A stretch of 5,403 nt of DNA, from contig SCPW01000180.1 of NCBI GenBank assembly GCA_004298605.1, positions 1 through 5,403 of the forward strand, read 5' to 3'. The notes under the pieces were generated by a model. That model ran no database searches, was not told the origin of the DNA, and saw only the letters and a program-made list of their open reading frames with translations. The stretch comes from Gallionella sp. Its GTDB lineage: Bacteria > Pseudomonadota > Gammaproteobacteria > Burkholderiales > Gallionellaceae. Below, in pieces: positions 1 through 5,403 of this stretch (within the stretch, counting starts at the first letter, position 1; the number at the start of each line of letters is the position of its first letter). The position numbers and the translations under genes are program-made.

Positions 1-2457
1 CCAGGTCGCGGTCTCGCTGACCACACCGGTATTCACGTTGATGCTGCGCGCTTCCAGGTTGCCCTGCCATTTCACCGTGGTATAGCTGGCGACATAGGCG
101 AAGTTGTTGCCCGCTACGGGGTTCAGCGTGCTGGTGGCGGCGGCGGCGGCGGAGCCCAGTTTCGACCCGATGGCGGCGAGCGCCTCGCCGAGGCCCGTGG
201 CGAGTTGGGCCGGATCCTTGGCGCTGAAATAGGTTCCTTGCCCGTTGACGGCCGCATGCCACAGATCATCTACCGCTGTTTCCGTGTTCTGCACAGGAAC
301 GGGCCAGTTTCCGGTGGGTGTGCCTACCCCTTTGAGTATATTGTAGTAATCCAGCCGCGCATCTGTTGGGGCCGCTGTAAGGTCTTCGGCCGTTTTATAG
401 TCCCCGCTGTAAGTCACCGTGCCATCCACGCCCAGGCCAAGGGTGAAGGTGGTCATATGCTGCTTGACGTTGTTGTCCGTGCCGCTGATGAACACGTTGT
501 CATCGCACACGTCCAGCCCCAGTGAACCGGTGCAGTTGCTCAGGGCGCCGTTGCGCAGATCGGTATCGTAGTAGTACTTGGCGGCGTCGGCCAGGGTGGC
601 GGATGTGGCCGTGGGGCCTTCATACATCGGACGCGTGCCCGAACCGCTATCCATGTTGCCGATCGCGTTCCCGGCAATATCTTTTACATCGGAAGCGGTA
701 TCCGTGTTCCAGTAGCCATCCGTGGTGAGCAGGGCAAAGTTTTGCTGGCAGGAATATTGCATCGGGTCGGACGTCCCTACCGGTTTTTTCCCGGCAAAAA
801 TACGCCCCACCACCGAGAGCGCCGAGCGCAGTGGGGTGGATGAGCTGGGGGCGATATTAAACAGTGCCGTGTACCAGTTTGACTTCTGGTTGGGCGCCTC
901 CGAGCCGCTGGCGACATTGTCGAATTTGGCGATCGGGAGGTAATTTCCCGCGCTGCTCTGGTTGGCGATGGTGATGAAGCCGACGCGGTAGCGGCTGTCA
1001 ATTGTCTTGAAAGCCTGGCTTGCGGCGCTTTTCATACCCTGCATACGGGTGCGATAGTAAGCGTACCAGTTGCCGAAATTGGCGATTTCCTCGGCGTAGG
1101 TGCAGCCGCTGGAGCCGACCGCGCCCGAACAATCGGTGCGTGCGGCCACCTTGGGGTAGGTTGCCGTGGTGGAAACGATGTTGGTGCGCGCAAAAGTGTA
1201 GGGGGGTGTCGTGACGCCCGTGACGCCGCCGGTAATGTCCGTTCCGCTTTGCATGGTCAGCGTCGTGCCGGTGCTGGTATAGGTAACATTGCCGTTGGCG
1301 GTGGCGCCTGCCGCCAGGGTTGAAGTGAGGTATATGTAGGTATCACCCGTGTTGACGACGGCCGTGTACTCGGGGTTGGAGCTATAAGTATTGATCTGAT
1401 TTTTCAGCAAAGCGGCAAAGCCGGGGTCATTTTCCGTATTGCCCCAGCAGATGGTGGCGCCCAGAATTTCGACCCCGTTCACTTTGATACTGCTGAAGCA
1501 TTTGTTTTTCGAAGTGCCCCCCACCTTCGCATAACCCGTGGCCGCCACGGCGGTGGCGCTGGTGCCCACGTAACGGGGATACTTGTAGGTAGCCGTTTTG
1601 GTCGCCTGACAAACGGTGAGGTTGGTGTCGCTGCACCAGCGCGATTTTGCGGGGAAAGTGTAGGAGCCCGTCGGCACAGAGGAGAGGGTGCAGGTTTTCA
1701 GGTCCGCGGCCGTGCAGTGCTCGGTTGGAACGACATCGTAATAGTAGGGGGCGCTATACACGCCCTTGACATCGCCGCTGCTGCGCCCGTATTTGTAGGT
1801 CGAATTCGGGTAAGTGTAATCGCTGTTCTTGACACAATCCGGCCCTGTGGGGGAGTCGCTGGCATTTTTGCACCAGACCCGATCCGGGTAGGAGGAGGTC
1901 AAATTGATGGTGGTTGTGCTGGCATTCAACTGTGTCTTGTTCTGTTTGTTGTAACCGTCCGTAAGCACGCTGGCCGGGTTGGTCTGGCTGGCCTTGCTGG
2001 TACCATCGGCGTTGACGCCGGGCGAGTACAGGATGGCGGGGTTGTAGTACTGCGAATTCATGGCGCCGGTCATATAGGGGACATCGCCCACCACGCAGAG
2101 ATCCAACGAAGTCACCGAGGAGCTGACACTGCCGTCATCGTCCGCGCTGTCCTTGCAGTTCTTCTCATCGGATGCGGGAGAGCTCCAGTCGTCGTCCGTC
2201 CACGGATTGCTCCCGCTGGCGACACTTACGCTATACCTCGACATGTAATCCGACGTGTAGTCCTGCCCCATGCTGCCGGAATTATCCAGAATGAACATCA
2301 GATTGGGCAGCACCGAGCTGTTGGTGGAAGTCGCCAGCGGTGAGGTCGCCAGTGCGACTGAAGCCGCCAGCGCGGGGAGCGGCAGCGCGAGACCGGCGGT
2401 CAGCGCAAACCATAACAAACGGCAAACGGTGGGACGAGTGCTCAAATAGCGTTTCAT
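1..2457 (-). CDS. pilY1: PilY1 type IV pilus tip adhesin, 3'-truncated by the window edge
   Basis: The first 819 codons of PilY1, open without a stop from the ATG at 2457 to position 1. Residues 1-31 look like a Sec signal peptide (MKRYLS, a hydrophobic core, then ALPLPALA before AS). A von Willebrand A-like region begins at PNLMFILDNSGSMG, where DNSGSM (58-63) is the metal-site DxSxS. The matching Thr is probably T541 (SSSTPLRSAL) and the Asp D580 (LLTTDGYWN), so about 475 residues separate the first two elements. That stretch is rich in Tyr, Thr, Asn and paired cysteines and includes the PilY1 block DCSG...GC...EEIANFGNWYAYYRTRM (442-472). After a (Ala)5 linker near 770, NFAYVASYTTVKWQGNLEARSIN (785-807) begins the C-terminal Neisseria PilC-type beta-propeller. 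The rest of that domain, including any calcium site, is outside the window. PilY1 sits at the pilus tip on the minor pilins and acts in adhesion, surface sensing and retraction control. It starts 9 bp after pilX. Confidence 0.96.
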   Translation of the reverse strand, partial: MKRYLSTRPTVCRLLWFALTAGLALPLPALAASVALATSPLATSTNSSVLPNLMFILDNSGSMGQDYTSDYMSRYSVSVASGSNPWTDDDWSSPASDEKNCKDSADDDGSVSSSVTSLDLCVVGDVPYMTGAMNSQYYNPAILYSPGVNADGTSKASQTNPASVLTDGYNKQNKTQLNASTTTINLTSSYPDRVWCKNASDSPTGPDCVKNSDYTYPNSTYKYGRSSGDVKGVYSAPYYYDVVPTEHCTAADLKTCTLSSVPTGSYTFPAKSRWCSDTNLTVCQATKTATYKYPRYVGTSATAVAATGYAKVGGTSKNKCFSSIKVNGVEILGATICWGNTENDPGFAALLKNQINTYSSNPEYTAVVNTGDTYIYLTSTLAAGATANGNVTYTSTGTTLTMQSGTDITGGVTGVTTPPYTFARTNIVSTTATYPKVAARTDCSGAVGSSGCTYAEEIANFGNWYAYYRTRMQGMKSAASQAFKTIDSRYRVGFITIANQSSAGNYLPIAKFDNVASGSEAPNQKSNWYTALFNIAPSSSTPLRSALSVVGRIFAGKKPVGTSDPMQYSCQQNFALLTTDGYWNTDTASDVKDIAGNAIGNMDSGSGTRPMYEGPTATSATLADAAKYYYDTDLRNGALSNCTGSLGLDVCDDNVFISGTDNNVKQHMTTFTLGLGVDGTVTYSGDYKTAEDLTAAPTDARLDYYNILKGVGTPTGNWPVPVQNTETAVDDLWHAAVNGQGTYFSAKDPAQLATGLGEALAAIGSKLGSAAAAATSTLNPVAGNNFAYVASYTTVKWQGNLEARSINVNTGVVSETATW
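1570..1881 (-). repeat. Three degenerate Cys-Cys-aromatic-Pro repeats within PilY1
   Basis: Residues 193-296 of PilY1 contain three related units. Unit 1 is RVWC(196)...C208...Y214-T-Y-P217. Unit 2 is EHC(248)TAADLKTC(256)...Y266-T-F-P269. Unit 3 is SRWC(275)SDTNLTVC(283)...Y291-K-Y-P294. Units 2 and 3 share exactly 8 residues between their cysteines; unit 1 has 12. The repeat is visible only at protein level and lies inside the long insertion of the VWA-like region. Each Cys pair probably forms a small disulfide loop ahead of a beta strand. Similar cysteine-rich stretches occur, as I recall, in other betaproteobacterial PilY1 proteins. Confidence 0.6.
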
Positions 2458-2462
2458 GATGG

Positions 2463-2468
2463 CCTCCT
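2463..2468 (-). promoter_or_regulatory. Consensus ribosome binding site of pilY1 overlapping the pilX stop
   Basis: AGGAGG is followed by a 5-nt spacer (CCATC) and the ATG at 2457. Its AG is part of the pilX TAG stop (TAGGAGG). This is the strongest ribosome binding site in the window, and it fixes the pilY1 start. Confidence 0.85.
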
Positions 2469-3120
2469 AATAGACAAATGCCTGTATGTAACTGACCGTG
2501 TTTTTTGGACCTGTGGTTCTGACGGTGATGCGGATCTGCGGGGTCTGGCCCGCGGCAGGGCACCCCGCACCCGTACAAATCTCCGAGGGGAGAGGGATGT
2601 TCTGCCCATTGTTGTCGACAGCGGCGCTGCTGAGGAGGCAGTTTGCCGGGGTGGGCACCTGATTGGCGGTGTTGCACATCCGCTGGATGATATAGCGTAT
2701 GGAATTGCCGCTGTTGTCGGTCACTGCAGGGATGGCGGTAATGGCGTTCCACGTGGCATCGGCAAAAATATCCAGTGTGGGGTCGGCGTTGGAGTAATAG
2801 CCGTTTGCCGCAGCGGTGATATTGAAAGAATGGGTGGTGTCCGTATAAACATTTTTGGCGCTGTTTGCCGTCTGCGTCGCGTTCAGCCAGTTCATGGCGG
2901 TCTCGACCCCCGCGTCGCCGGAGGTGGTGGCGGCCTGCCTGAACGCCAGATTGCCCGCAATCATGGTTCCGGTATCCACCGAGCGGATCAGCGCGACTGC
3001 CGCGAGCGACATGGCGAGCAGGGCGATGAGGGCGAAAAACAGCACCACGCCGCGCTGCCTCATGGCGCTGACGCGCCCATAGCCGGGGCTGTTGTAGCAT
3101 GGCGTCAATTTCGATTTCAT
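2467..3120 (-). CDS. pilX: Type IV pilus minor pilin/assembly protein PilX
   Basis: A 217-residue PilX-family protein. The leader is 24 residues long and ends MRQRG, followed by VVLFFALIALLAMSLAAVALIRS. The residue at +5 is Phe, so the methylated-pilin Glu5 is absent, as I recall for PilX_N- and GspK-like tip pilins. After the helix comes the family segment TGTMIAGNLAFRQAATTSGDAGVETAMNWL (about residues 51-80). The C-terminal domain has four cysteines (RMCN, ANCL, EICTGAGCPA) and ends NTVSYIQAFVY. PilX is a core minor pilin of the priming complex and by position is the likely partner of PilY1. The start at 3120 is preferred to an internal ATG at 3063 because AAGGA lies 6 nt upstream and the start overlaps the pilW stop as ATGA. 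The 3063 ATG would give a minimal 5-residue leader but has no clear ribosome binding site. The open frame extends far upstream inside pilW, but that part is not coding. Confidence 0.93.
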   Translation of the reverse strand: MKSKLTPCYNSPGYGRVSAMRQRGVVLFFALIALLAMSLAAVALIRSVDTGTMIAGNLAFRQAATTSGDAGVETAMNWLNATQTANSAKNVYTDTTHSFNITAAANGYYSNADPTLDIFADATWNAITAIPAVTDNSGNSIRYIIQRMCNTANQVPTPANCLLSSAAVDNNGQNIPLPSEICTGAGCPAAGQTPQIRITVRTTGPKNTVSYIQAFVY

Positions 3121-4145
3121 AGCGTATCCTTGGACCAGATCATGTTGCGCAGGGGAATAATGGTTTCGAACACCCGGTAACGGTAGCGCAGCCAATCCGG
3201 ATCGTTGCTCAGGTCGATCGTCGGTGCGGGCGAGGAGGCGCTTCCGGCCCATGCGCACAAGCCGGTAGGCGCGGCGGCGGTAGTGGAGCTGCATGCGGCA
3301 GTTACAGCGGCCGGTTCCATTTTTGCGTTGCGCGCCACGACGGCGACGCGGACGGACTTGATCCGGTTGCGGTCGGCGACCGCGGGCGCGGCCCACGTGC
3401 CGCCGCTCGCGTTCACCCATTGGGTGACCTGGTTGGAGGCGGCCGTGTTGGAAACCCCGTATTGCGCCTGAACGTTGACGATGCCCGCCACGCTCGGAAC
3501 ACCGCTCCGGTCCAGGTTGCCATTGTTCACGCCGTAAACGATCTCGTTCCACACTCCCAGGCAGGAAAGGTTGGCGTTTGCGATGGCGCCGGTCGTGTTC
3601 TGCAATGTTATCGTCGTGGTGCTGGCCACCACGGCGCTCGCGCTCGTCACGGCACAAGCGGTCCCGTTAACGATCAACGCAATATTGTTGCCCTGGCAGC
3701 CCAGATTGTTGGCGACGGTCGCCGTCTGGCCGACCATCGCGGTAATCGGGGTGGGCACCCCGCCCGTCATCGTTGTGCCGTAGCGTATGGTGATGCTGTC
3801 GCTGGCGCCTGCGGCCGCACCGCCGTCGGTAATGGCGACGGGAAATATGCCGCCTACGCCTGCAAGGGGATCAATCGTTGTCGTCGTGCATTCGAGCGGG
3901 GAATCGGTGACGGGCATCAGCGGGTATCCGGCCATCTGGAGCTCGCGCCCGATGTTGTACAGCGCGATGCCGCCATTGGTTTGTGCGTCGGCTGTTCCCG
4001 TGGTGACGCGTTTCTGTGCTTCAAAGACGGAAAAAACCTGCATGATGACCAGAGTCGCGAGCATTCCGATGGCCAGCCCGACCATGATTTCCACCAGTGT
4101 GAACCCGGTTTGGCGGGAAAGTGGGCGCCTGCTGTTCGGTTCCAT
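3117..4145 (-). CDS. pilW: Type IV pilus minor pilin PilW (prepilin)
   Basis: A 342-residue prepilin, within the usual PilW range of roughly 300-350. The 14-residue leader MEPNSRRPLSRQTG is followed by FTLVEIMVGLAIGMLATLVIMQVF, with Gly-1, Phe+1 and Glu+5. Next comes the PilW-typical segment in which an arginine-poor helix leads into GGIALYNIGRELQMAGYPL (about residues 57-76). The large globular domain is rich in Thr, Ala, Asn and Val and has six cysteines, probably forming disulfides in the periplasm. The C-terminus, RYRYRVFETIIPLRNMIWS, is the usual PilW ending. PilW is one of the core minor pilins that, with PilV, PilX and PilE, prime pilus assembly and present PilY1. There is no other start codon before the processing site, so the ATG at 4145, 5 bp after the pilV stop, is firm. 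The 3' end overlaps pilX as ATGA. Confidence 0.95.
   Translation of the reverse strand: MEPNSRRPLSRQTGFTLVEIMVGLAIGMLATLVIMQVFSVFEAQKRVTTGTADAQTNGGIALYNIGRELQMAGYPLMPVTDSPLECTTTTIDPLAGVGGIFPVAITDGGAAAGASDSITIRYGTTMTGGVPTPITAMVGQTATVANNLGCQGNNIALIVNGTACAVTSASAVVASTTTITLQNTTGAIANANLSCLGVWNEIVYGVNNGNLDRSGVPSVAGIVNVQAQYGVSNTAASNQVTQWVNASGGTWAAPAVADRNRIKSVRVAVVARNAKMEPAAVTAACSSTTAAAPTGLCAWAGSASSPAPTIDLSNDPDWLRYRYRVFETIIPLRNMIWSKDTL
3127..3131 (-). promoter_or_regulatory. Ribosome binding site of pilX inside pilW
   Basis: AAGGA is followed by TACGCT (6 nt) and the ATG at 3120. This good spacing, together with the ATGA overlap of the pilW stop and pilX start, decides the pilX start in favour of 3120 over 3063. 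Confidence 0.65.
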
Positions 4146-4147
4146 GG

Positions 4148-4152
4148 CTCCT
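4148..4152 (-). promoter_or_regulatory. Ribosome binding site of pilW fused to the pilV stop codon
   Basis: AGGAG shares its first two bases with the pilV TAG (TAGGAGCCATG) and sits only 2 nt before the pilW ATG. The spacing is shorter than usual, so terminating ribosomes may re-initiate here rather than new ribosomes loading efficiently. No alternative pilW start exists downstream within the leader. Confidence 0.55.
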
Positions 4153-4534
4153 AGCCCCCGGTGATGCTGGCAGTGGTGGTGAAGCTGTGCGGCGCCTCTC
4201 CCGGTTGCTGCCAGGTGATTGTAATCACAAACTGCCCGGCAACCGGCTGGGTGACGGTCCGTGTCCCGCCGGGCAGCAAGGCGGAAATATCGGTATTTGC
4301 CTCAAGGTAGGCGGCAAGATTGTCCGGATCCGACCACATCTGGCCTATCCGTTGCTGGGCGATATAGCCGGCATCGGCGCGGAATTTCGATTCGGCGGTA
4401 TTCTTGATCATGGCCGCCTGCAAGCCGACCACCGCCAGCACGCCCATGGAAAAAATCAGGATGGCGATCATCGCTTCCAGCAATACGGCGCCCTGCTGGG
4501 CGTATCCGGGTGACGAGATTCTCCGTTTATTCAT
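4151..4534 (-). CDS. pilV: Type IV pilus minor pilin PilV (prepilin)
   Basis: A 127-residue prepilin. The leader (MNKRRISSPGYAQQG, 15 residues) precedes AVLLEAMIAILIFSMGVLAVVG, so the processing site has Gly-1 and Glu+5 but Ala rather than Phe at +1, a form often seen in PilV. The helix is followed by LQAAMIKNTAESKFRADAGYIAQQRIGQMWSD, the characteristic PilV segment (residues about 39-69). A short beta domain ends in VAGQFVITITWQQPGEAPHSFTTTASITGG. The protein is short, and the mature part has no cysteine, unlike its neighbours PilW and PilX. PilV is a structural minor pilin in the priming complex that links the pilus to PilY1. The ATG at 4534 lies 15 bp after the fimT TAA. The ribosome binding site is weak: GGGGA is 8 nt upstream and AAGGG only 2 nt upstream. 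The TAG stop is built into the pilW ribosome binding site. Confidence 0.94.
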   Translation of the reverse strand: MNKRRISSPGYAQQGAVLLEAMIAILIFSMGVLAVVGLQAAMIKNTAESKFRADAGYIAQQRIGQMWSDPDNLAAYLEANTDISALLPGGTRTVTQPVAGQFVITITWQQPGEAPHSFTTTASITGG

Positions 4535-4549
4535 GACCCTTATCCCCGG

Positions 4550-5083
4550 TTAACATGCGCGCGGGCTGGAACCGGAAGCCAGGTTGGGATCGCACATCCT
4601 GGCATTGCCGCCCACGCCGACCGTAACCCTTAAATCCTTGCTGTCCGCCGCCGACAGCAGGGGCGAATCGAGGTCGACCTGCGCGAGGGCGGCGGAAGCA
4701 TCCGCATTGGTCGCCACGGCCCCGAGATTGCTGAAAGTGATAGTTGTTGCGCCTGCGGGCAACACCGTGCGGGTGACGTTTTGTGAGCCCTCGGTGCTGG
4801 CTCTTGACTCGATCACCGAGACGGGGTTTGCCACCCTGACCACCCAGGAAGAATCCACTCCCAACACAAATTCGACATTCGTGTTGCGCGCCACCGCTTC
4901 TGCCCGCGCCCGCTGTATCCCGTTCTGGACGGATTCGGCCGCGTTGCGGATCTGGGAATTCTGGAGCCATATCCGGAAGCTGGGCATGGCCAGCCCCAGC
5001 AGGATGCCCATGATCGCGATGCCGACCATTAGCTCGGTCAGCGAAAACCCCGAGTGCCTGTTAGCGGGAAAGGCGTTCAACAT
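4550..5083 (-). CDS. fimT: FimT/GspH-family minor pilin (prepilin)
   Basis: A 177-residue prepilin. A 12-residue leader ends HSG before FSLTELMVG: Gly-1, Phe+1 and Glu+5 are all present, so it should be cut and methylated by PilD. The hydrophobic helix runs to about residue 38 (LGLAMPSF), followed by the family's QIRNAAESVQNGIQRARAEAV segment and a beta-rich GspH-like domain. The C-terminal tail has two cysteines in the pattern RMCDPN...SPRAC (Cys164 and Cys177), as is usual for FimT. FimT is a low-abundance pilin of the priming complex, and in Legionella it binds DNA during uptake. The ATG at 5083 was chosen because it gives a normal leader and has GGAGG just upstream. The frame stays open to an ATG at 5128, but that start would add 15 residues lying inside pilE and lengthen the leader. 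It overlaps the pilE stop (ATGTTGA). The Legionella GRxR DNA-binding motif appears here as GNAR (residues 159-162). Confidence 0.95.
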   Translation of the reverse strand: MLNAFPANRHSGFSLTELMVGIAIMGILLGLAMPSFRIWLQNSQIRNAAESVQNGIQRARAEAVARNTNVEFVLGVDSSWVVRVANPVSVIESRASTEGSQNVTRTVLPAGATTITFSNLGAVATNADASAALAQVDLDSPLLSAADSKDLRVTVGVGGNARMCDPNLASGSSPRAC

Positions 5084-5403
5084 GCGCCTCCATTGTTGAT
5101 GACCCAGCATGTCGCGCTGGTACCCCACGGTGTATTTGAAGCCCTCGTGTTGGTTTCATCGATGGTGTAGCTGAAGGCGGACAGGTTATCGTCTGCGCCG
5201 GTTGCGGTTATCGTATACGTTGTCGCCGTGAGGTTGCTGCAGGCGAACGTGAAGTAGGTGGTCGCGGCGGGGCAGGTGCCCCCGATATAGGTGCGGTTAT
5301 CCTGGAAAAACTGCTCCATCTTGACACGCCCATCGGCCAAGCCCGACGTGGCTTCCGCCAGCTTTCCGCGCGTGACATAGTCGCTGTACGAAGGGAAAGC
5401 GAC
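5077..5403 (-). CDS. pilE: PilE-like type IV pilin, 5'-truncated by the window edge
   Basis: This is the C-terminal 108 residues of a type IV pilin. The frame enters from the right edge with VAFPSYSDYVTRGKLAEATSG, which matches the end of the conserved N-terminal helix from about mature residue 19 (Pro22 is the P of FPSY). It continues through GLADGRVKMEQFFQDNRTY, a stretch typical of PilE-like pilins of betaproteobacteria. The leader peptide, the prepilin peptidase site and Glu5 lie outside the window. An internal TTG at 5340 could be mistaken for a start, but the open upstream frame clearly encodes pilin helix. The globular part has four cysteines (CPAA, ACSN, TCW and a terminal GGAC), and the C-terminal pair probably closes a D-region disulfide loop. 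It ends TGA at 5079-5077, overlapping the fimT start by 7 bp. In this operon position it is probably a minor pilin of the priming complex rather than the major subunit, though sequence alone cannot settle that. Confidence 0.93.
   Translation of the reverse strand, partial: VAFPSYSDYVTRGKLAEATSGLADGRVKMEQFFQDNRTYIGGTCPAATTYFTFACSNLTATTYTITATGADDNLSAFSYTIDETNTRASNTPWGTSATCWVINNGGAC
5087..5091 (-). promoter_or_regulatory. Ribosome binding site of fimT inside the end of pilE
   Basis: GGAGG lies 3 nt before the ATG at 5083, within the codons for the last residues of the PilE-like pilin (NNGGAC). The spacing is short. It would be 6 nt to the adjacent TTG at 5080, so initiation one codon later is possible and would barely change the leader. 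Its position inside pilE suggests translational coupling. Confidence 0.6.

Noticed and set aside
136..150. A (GCC)5 trinucleotide run in pilY1 that could suggest phase variation.
   Set aside because: Changes in multiples of three only vary an Ala linker and cannot switch the frame. Ala-rich linkers are common before the PilY1 propeller domain.
1204..1225. Near-tandem GTGACGCC units.
   Set aside because: Two short in-frame copies encoding a Val-Thr-Gly-Val-Thr stretch of a Thr-rich protein, too short to be called a repeat element.
2282..3100. A 272-codon minus-strand frame spanning the pilX-pilY1 junction.
   Set aside because: It is out of frame with both genes. The pilX and pilY1 frames each contain clear family motifs across the same DNA, so this is a shadow.
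3121..3657. A possible N-terminal extension of pilX reaching 179 codons back into pilW.
   Set aside because: The extension is Arg/Gln/Gly-rich out-of-frame reading of pilW, whereas the pilin leader, ribosome binding site and ATGA overlap all place the start at 3120.
3420..4154. A 244-codon plus-strand open frame opposite pilW, and similar ones at 1717-2343 and 4584-5099.
   Set aside because: They lie antisense to well-supported pilus genes, have compositions expected from reading GC-rich codons backwards (runs of Gly, Ala, Arg, His, Val), show no recognisable domain and break no gap in the minus-strand coding.
1..5403. Search for a new defence system, mobile element, CRISPR array, RNA gene or internal terminator.
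   Set aside because: Coding is continuous on one strand with recognised pilus families, and the largest gap between genes is 15 bp, leaving no room for such elements.

Overview
The window holds one block of genes, all on the minus strand: a type IV pilus minor-pilin operon. In transcription order (right to left) it reads pilE-like pilin (5' end cut off by the window), fimT, pilV, pilW, pilX and pilY1 (3' end cut off). There is essentially no non-coding DNA. The five junctions are a 7-bp overlap, 15 bp, 5 bp, a 4-bp overlap and 9 bp. No RNA gene, mobile element, CRISPR array, promoter or terminator can be supported; any operon promoter would lie beyond position 5403 and any terminator below position 1.

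The gene set, the form of each prepilin N-terminus, the DCSG...GC...EEIANFGNWYAYYRTRM block in PilY1 and a GC content that looks to be in the mid-to-high 50s point to a Gram-negative proteobacterium, most likely a betaproteobacterium. That assignment is inference from family resemblance; nothing in the window fixes genus or species.

Layout: 5403-5077 PilE-like pilin, entering at about mature residue 19 of the N-terminal helix; 5083-4550 FimT/GspH-type minor pilin; 4534-4151 PilV; 4145-3117 PilW; 3120-2467 PilX; 2457-1 the first 819 codons of PilY1, with signal peptide, a von Willebrand A-like region and the first strand of the C-terminal PilC-type beta-propeller. The PilY1 frame has no stop from its ATG to the window edge.

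From what is known of these families, the prepilins are cleaved and N-methylated by PilD. FimT, PilV, PilW, PilX and PilE form a priming complex that starts pilus assembly, and this complex carries PilY1 to the pilus tip, where PilY1 acts in adhesion, surface sensing and control of retraction. The tight, overlapping arrangement fits translationally coupled, near-stoichiometric production. The window looks like a well-preserved known system rather than a new one. The details most worth a second look are in PilY1 (a cysteine-paired insertion with a short repeated Cys-Cys-aromatic-Pro unit) and in FimT (a C-terminal tail where the DNA-binding GRxR motif reads GNAR).
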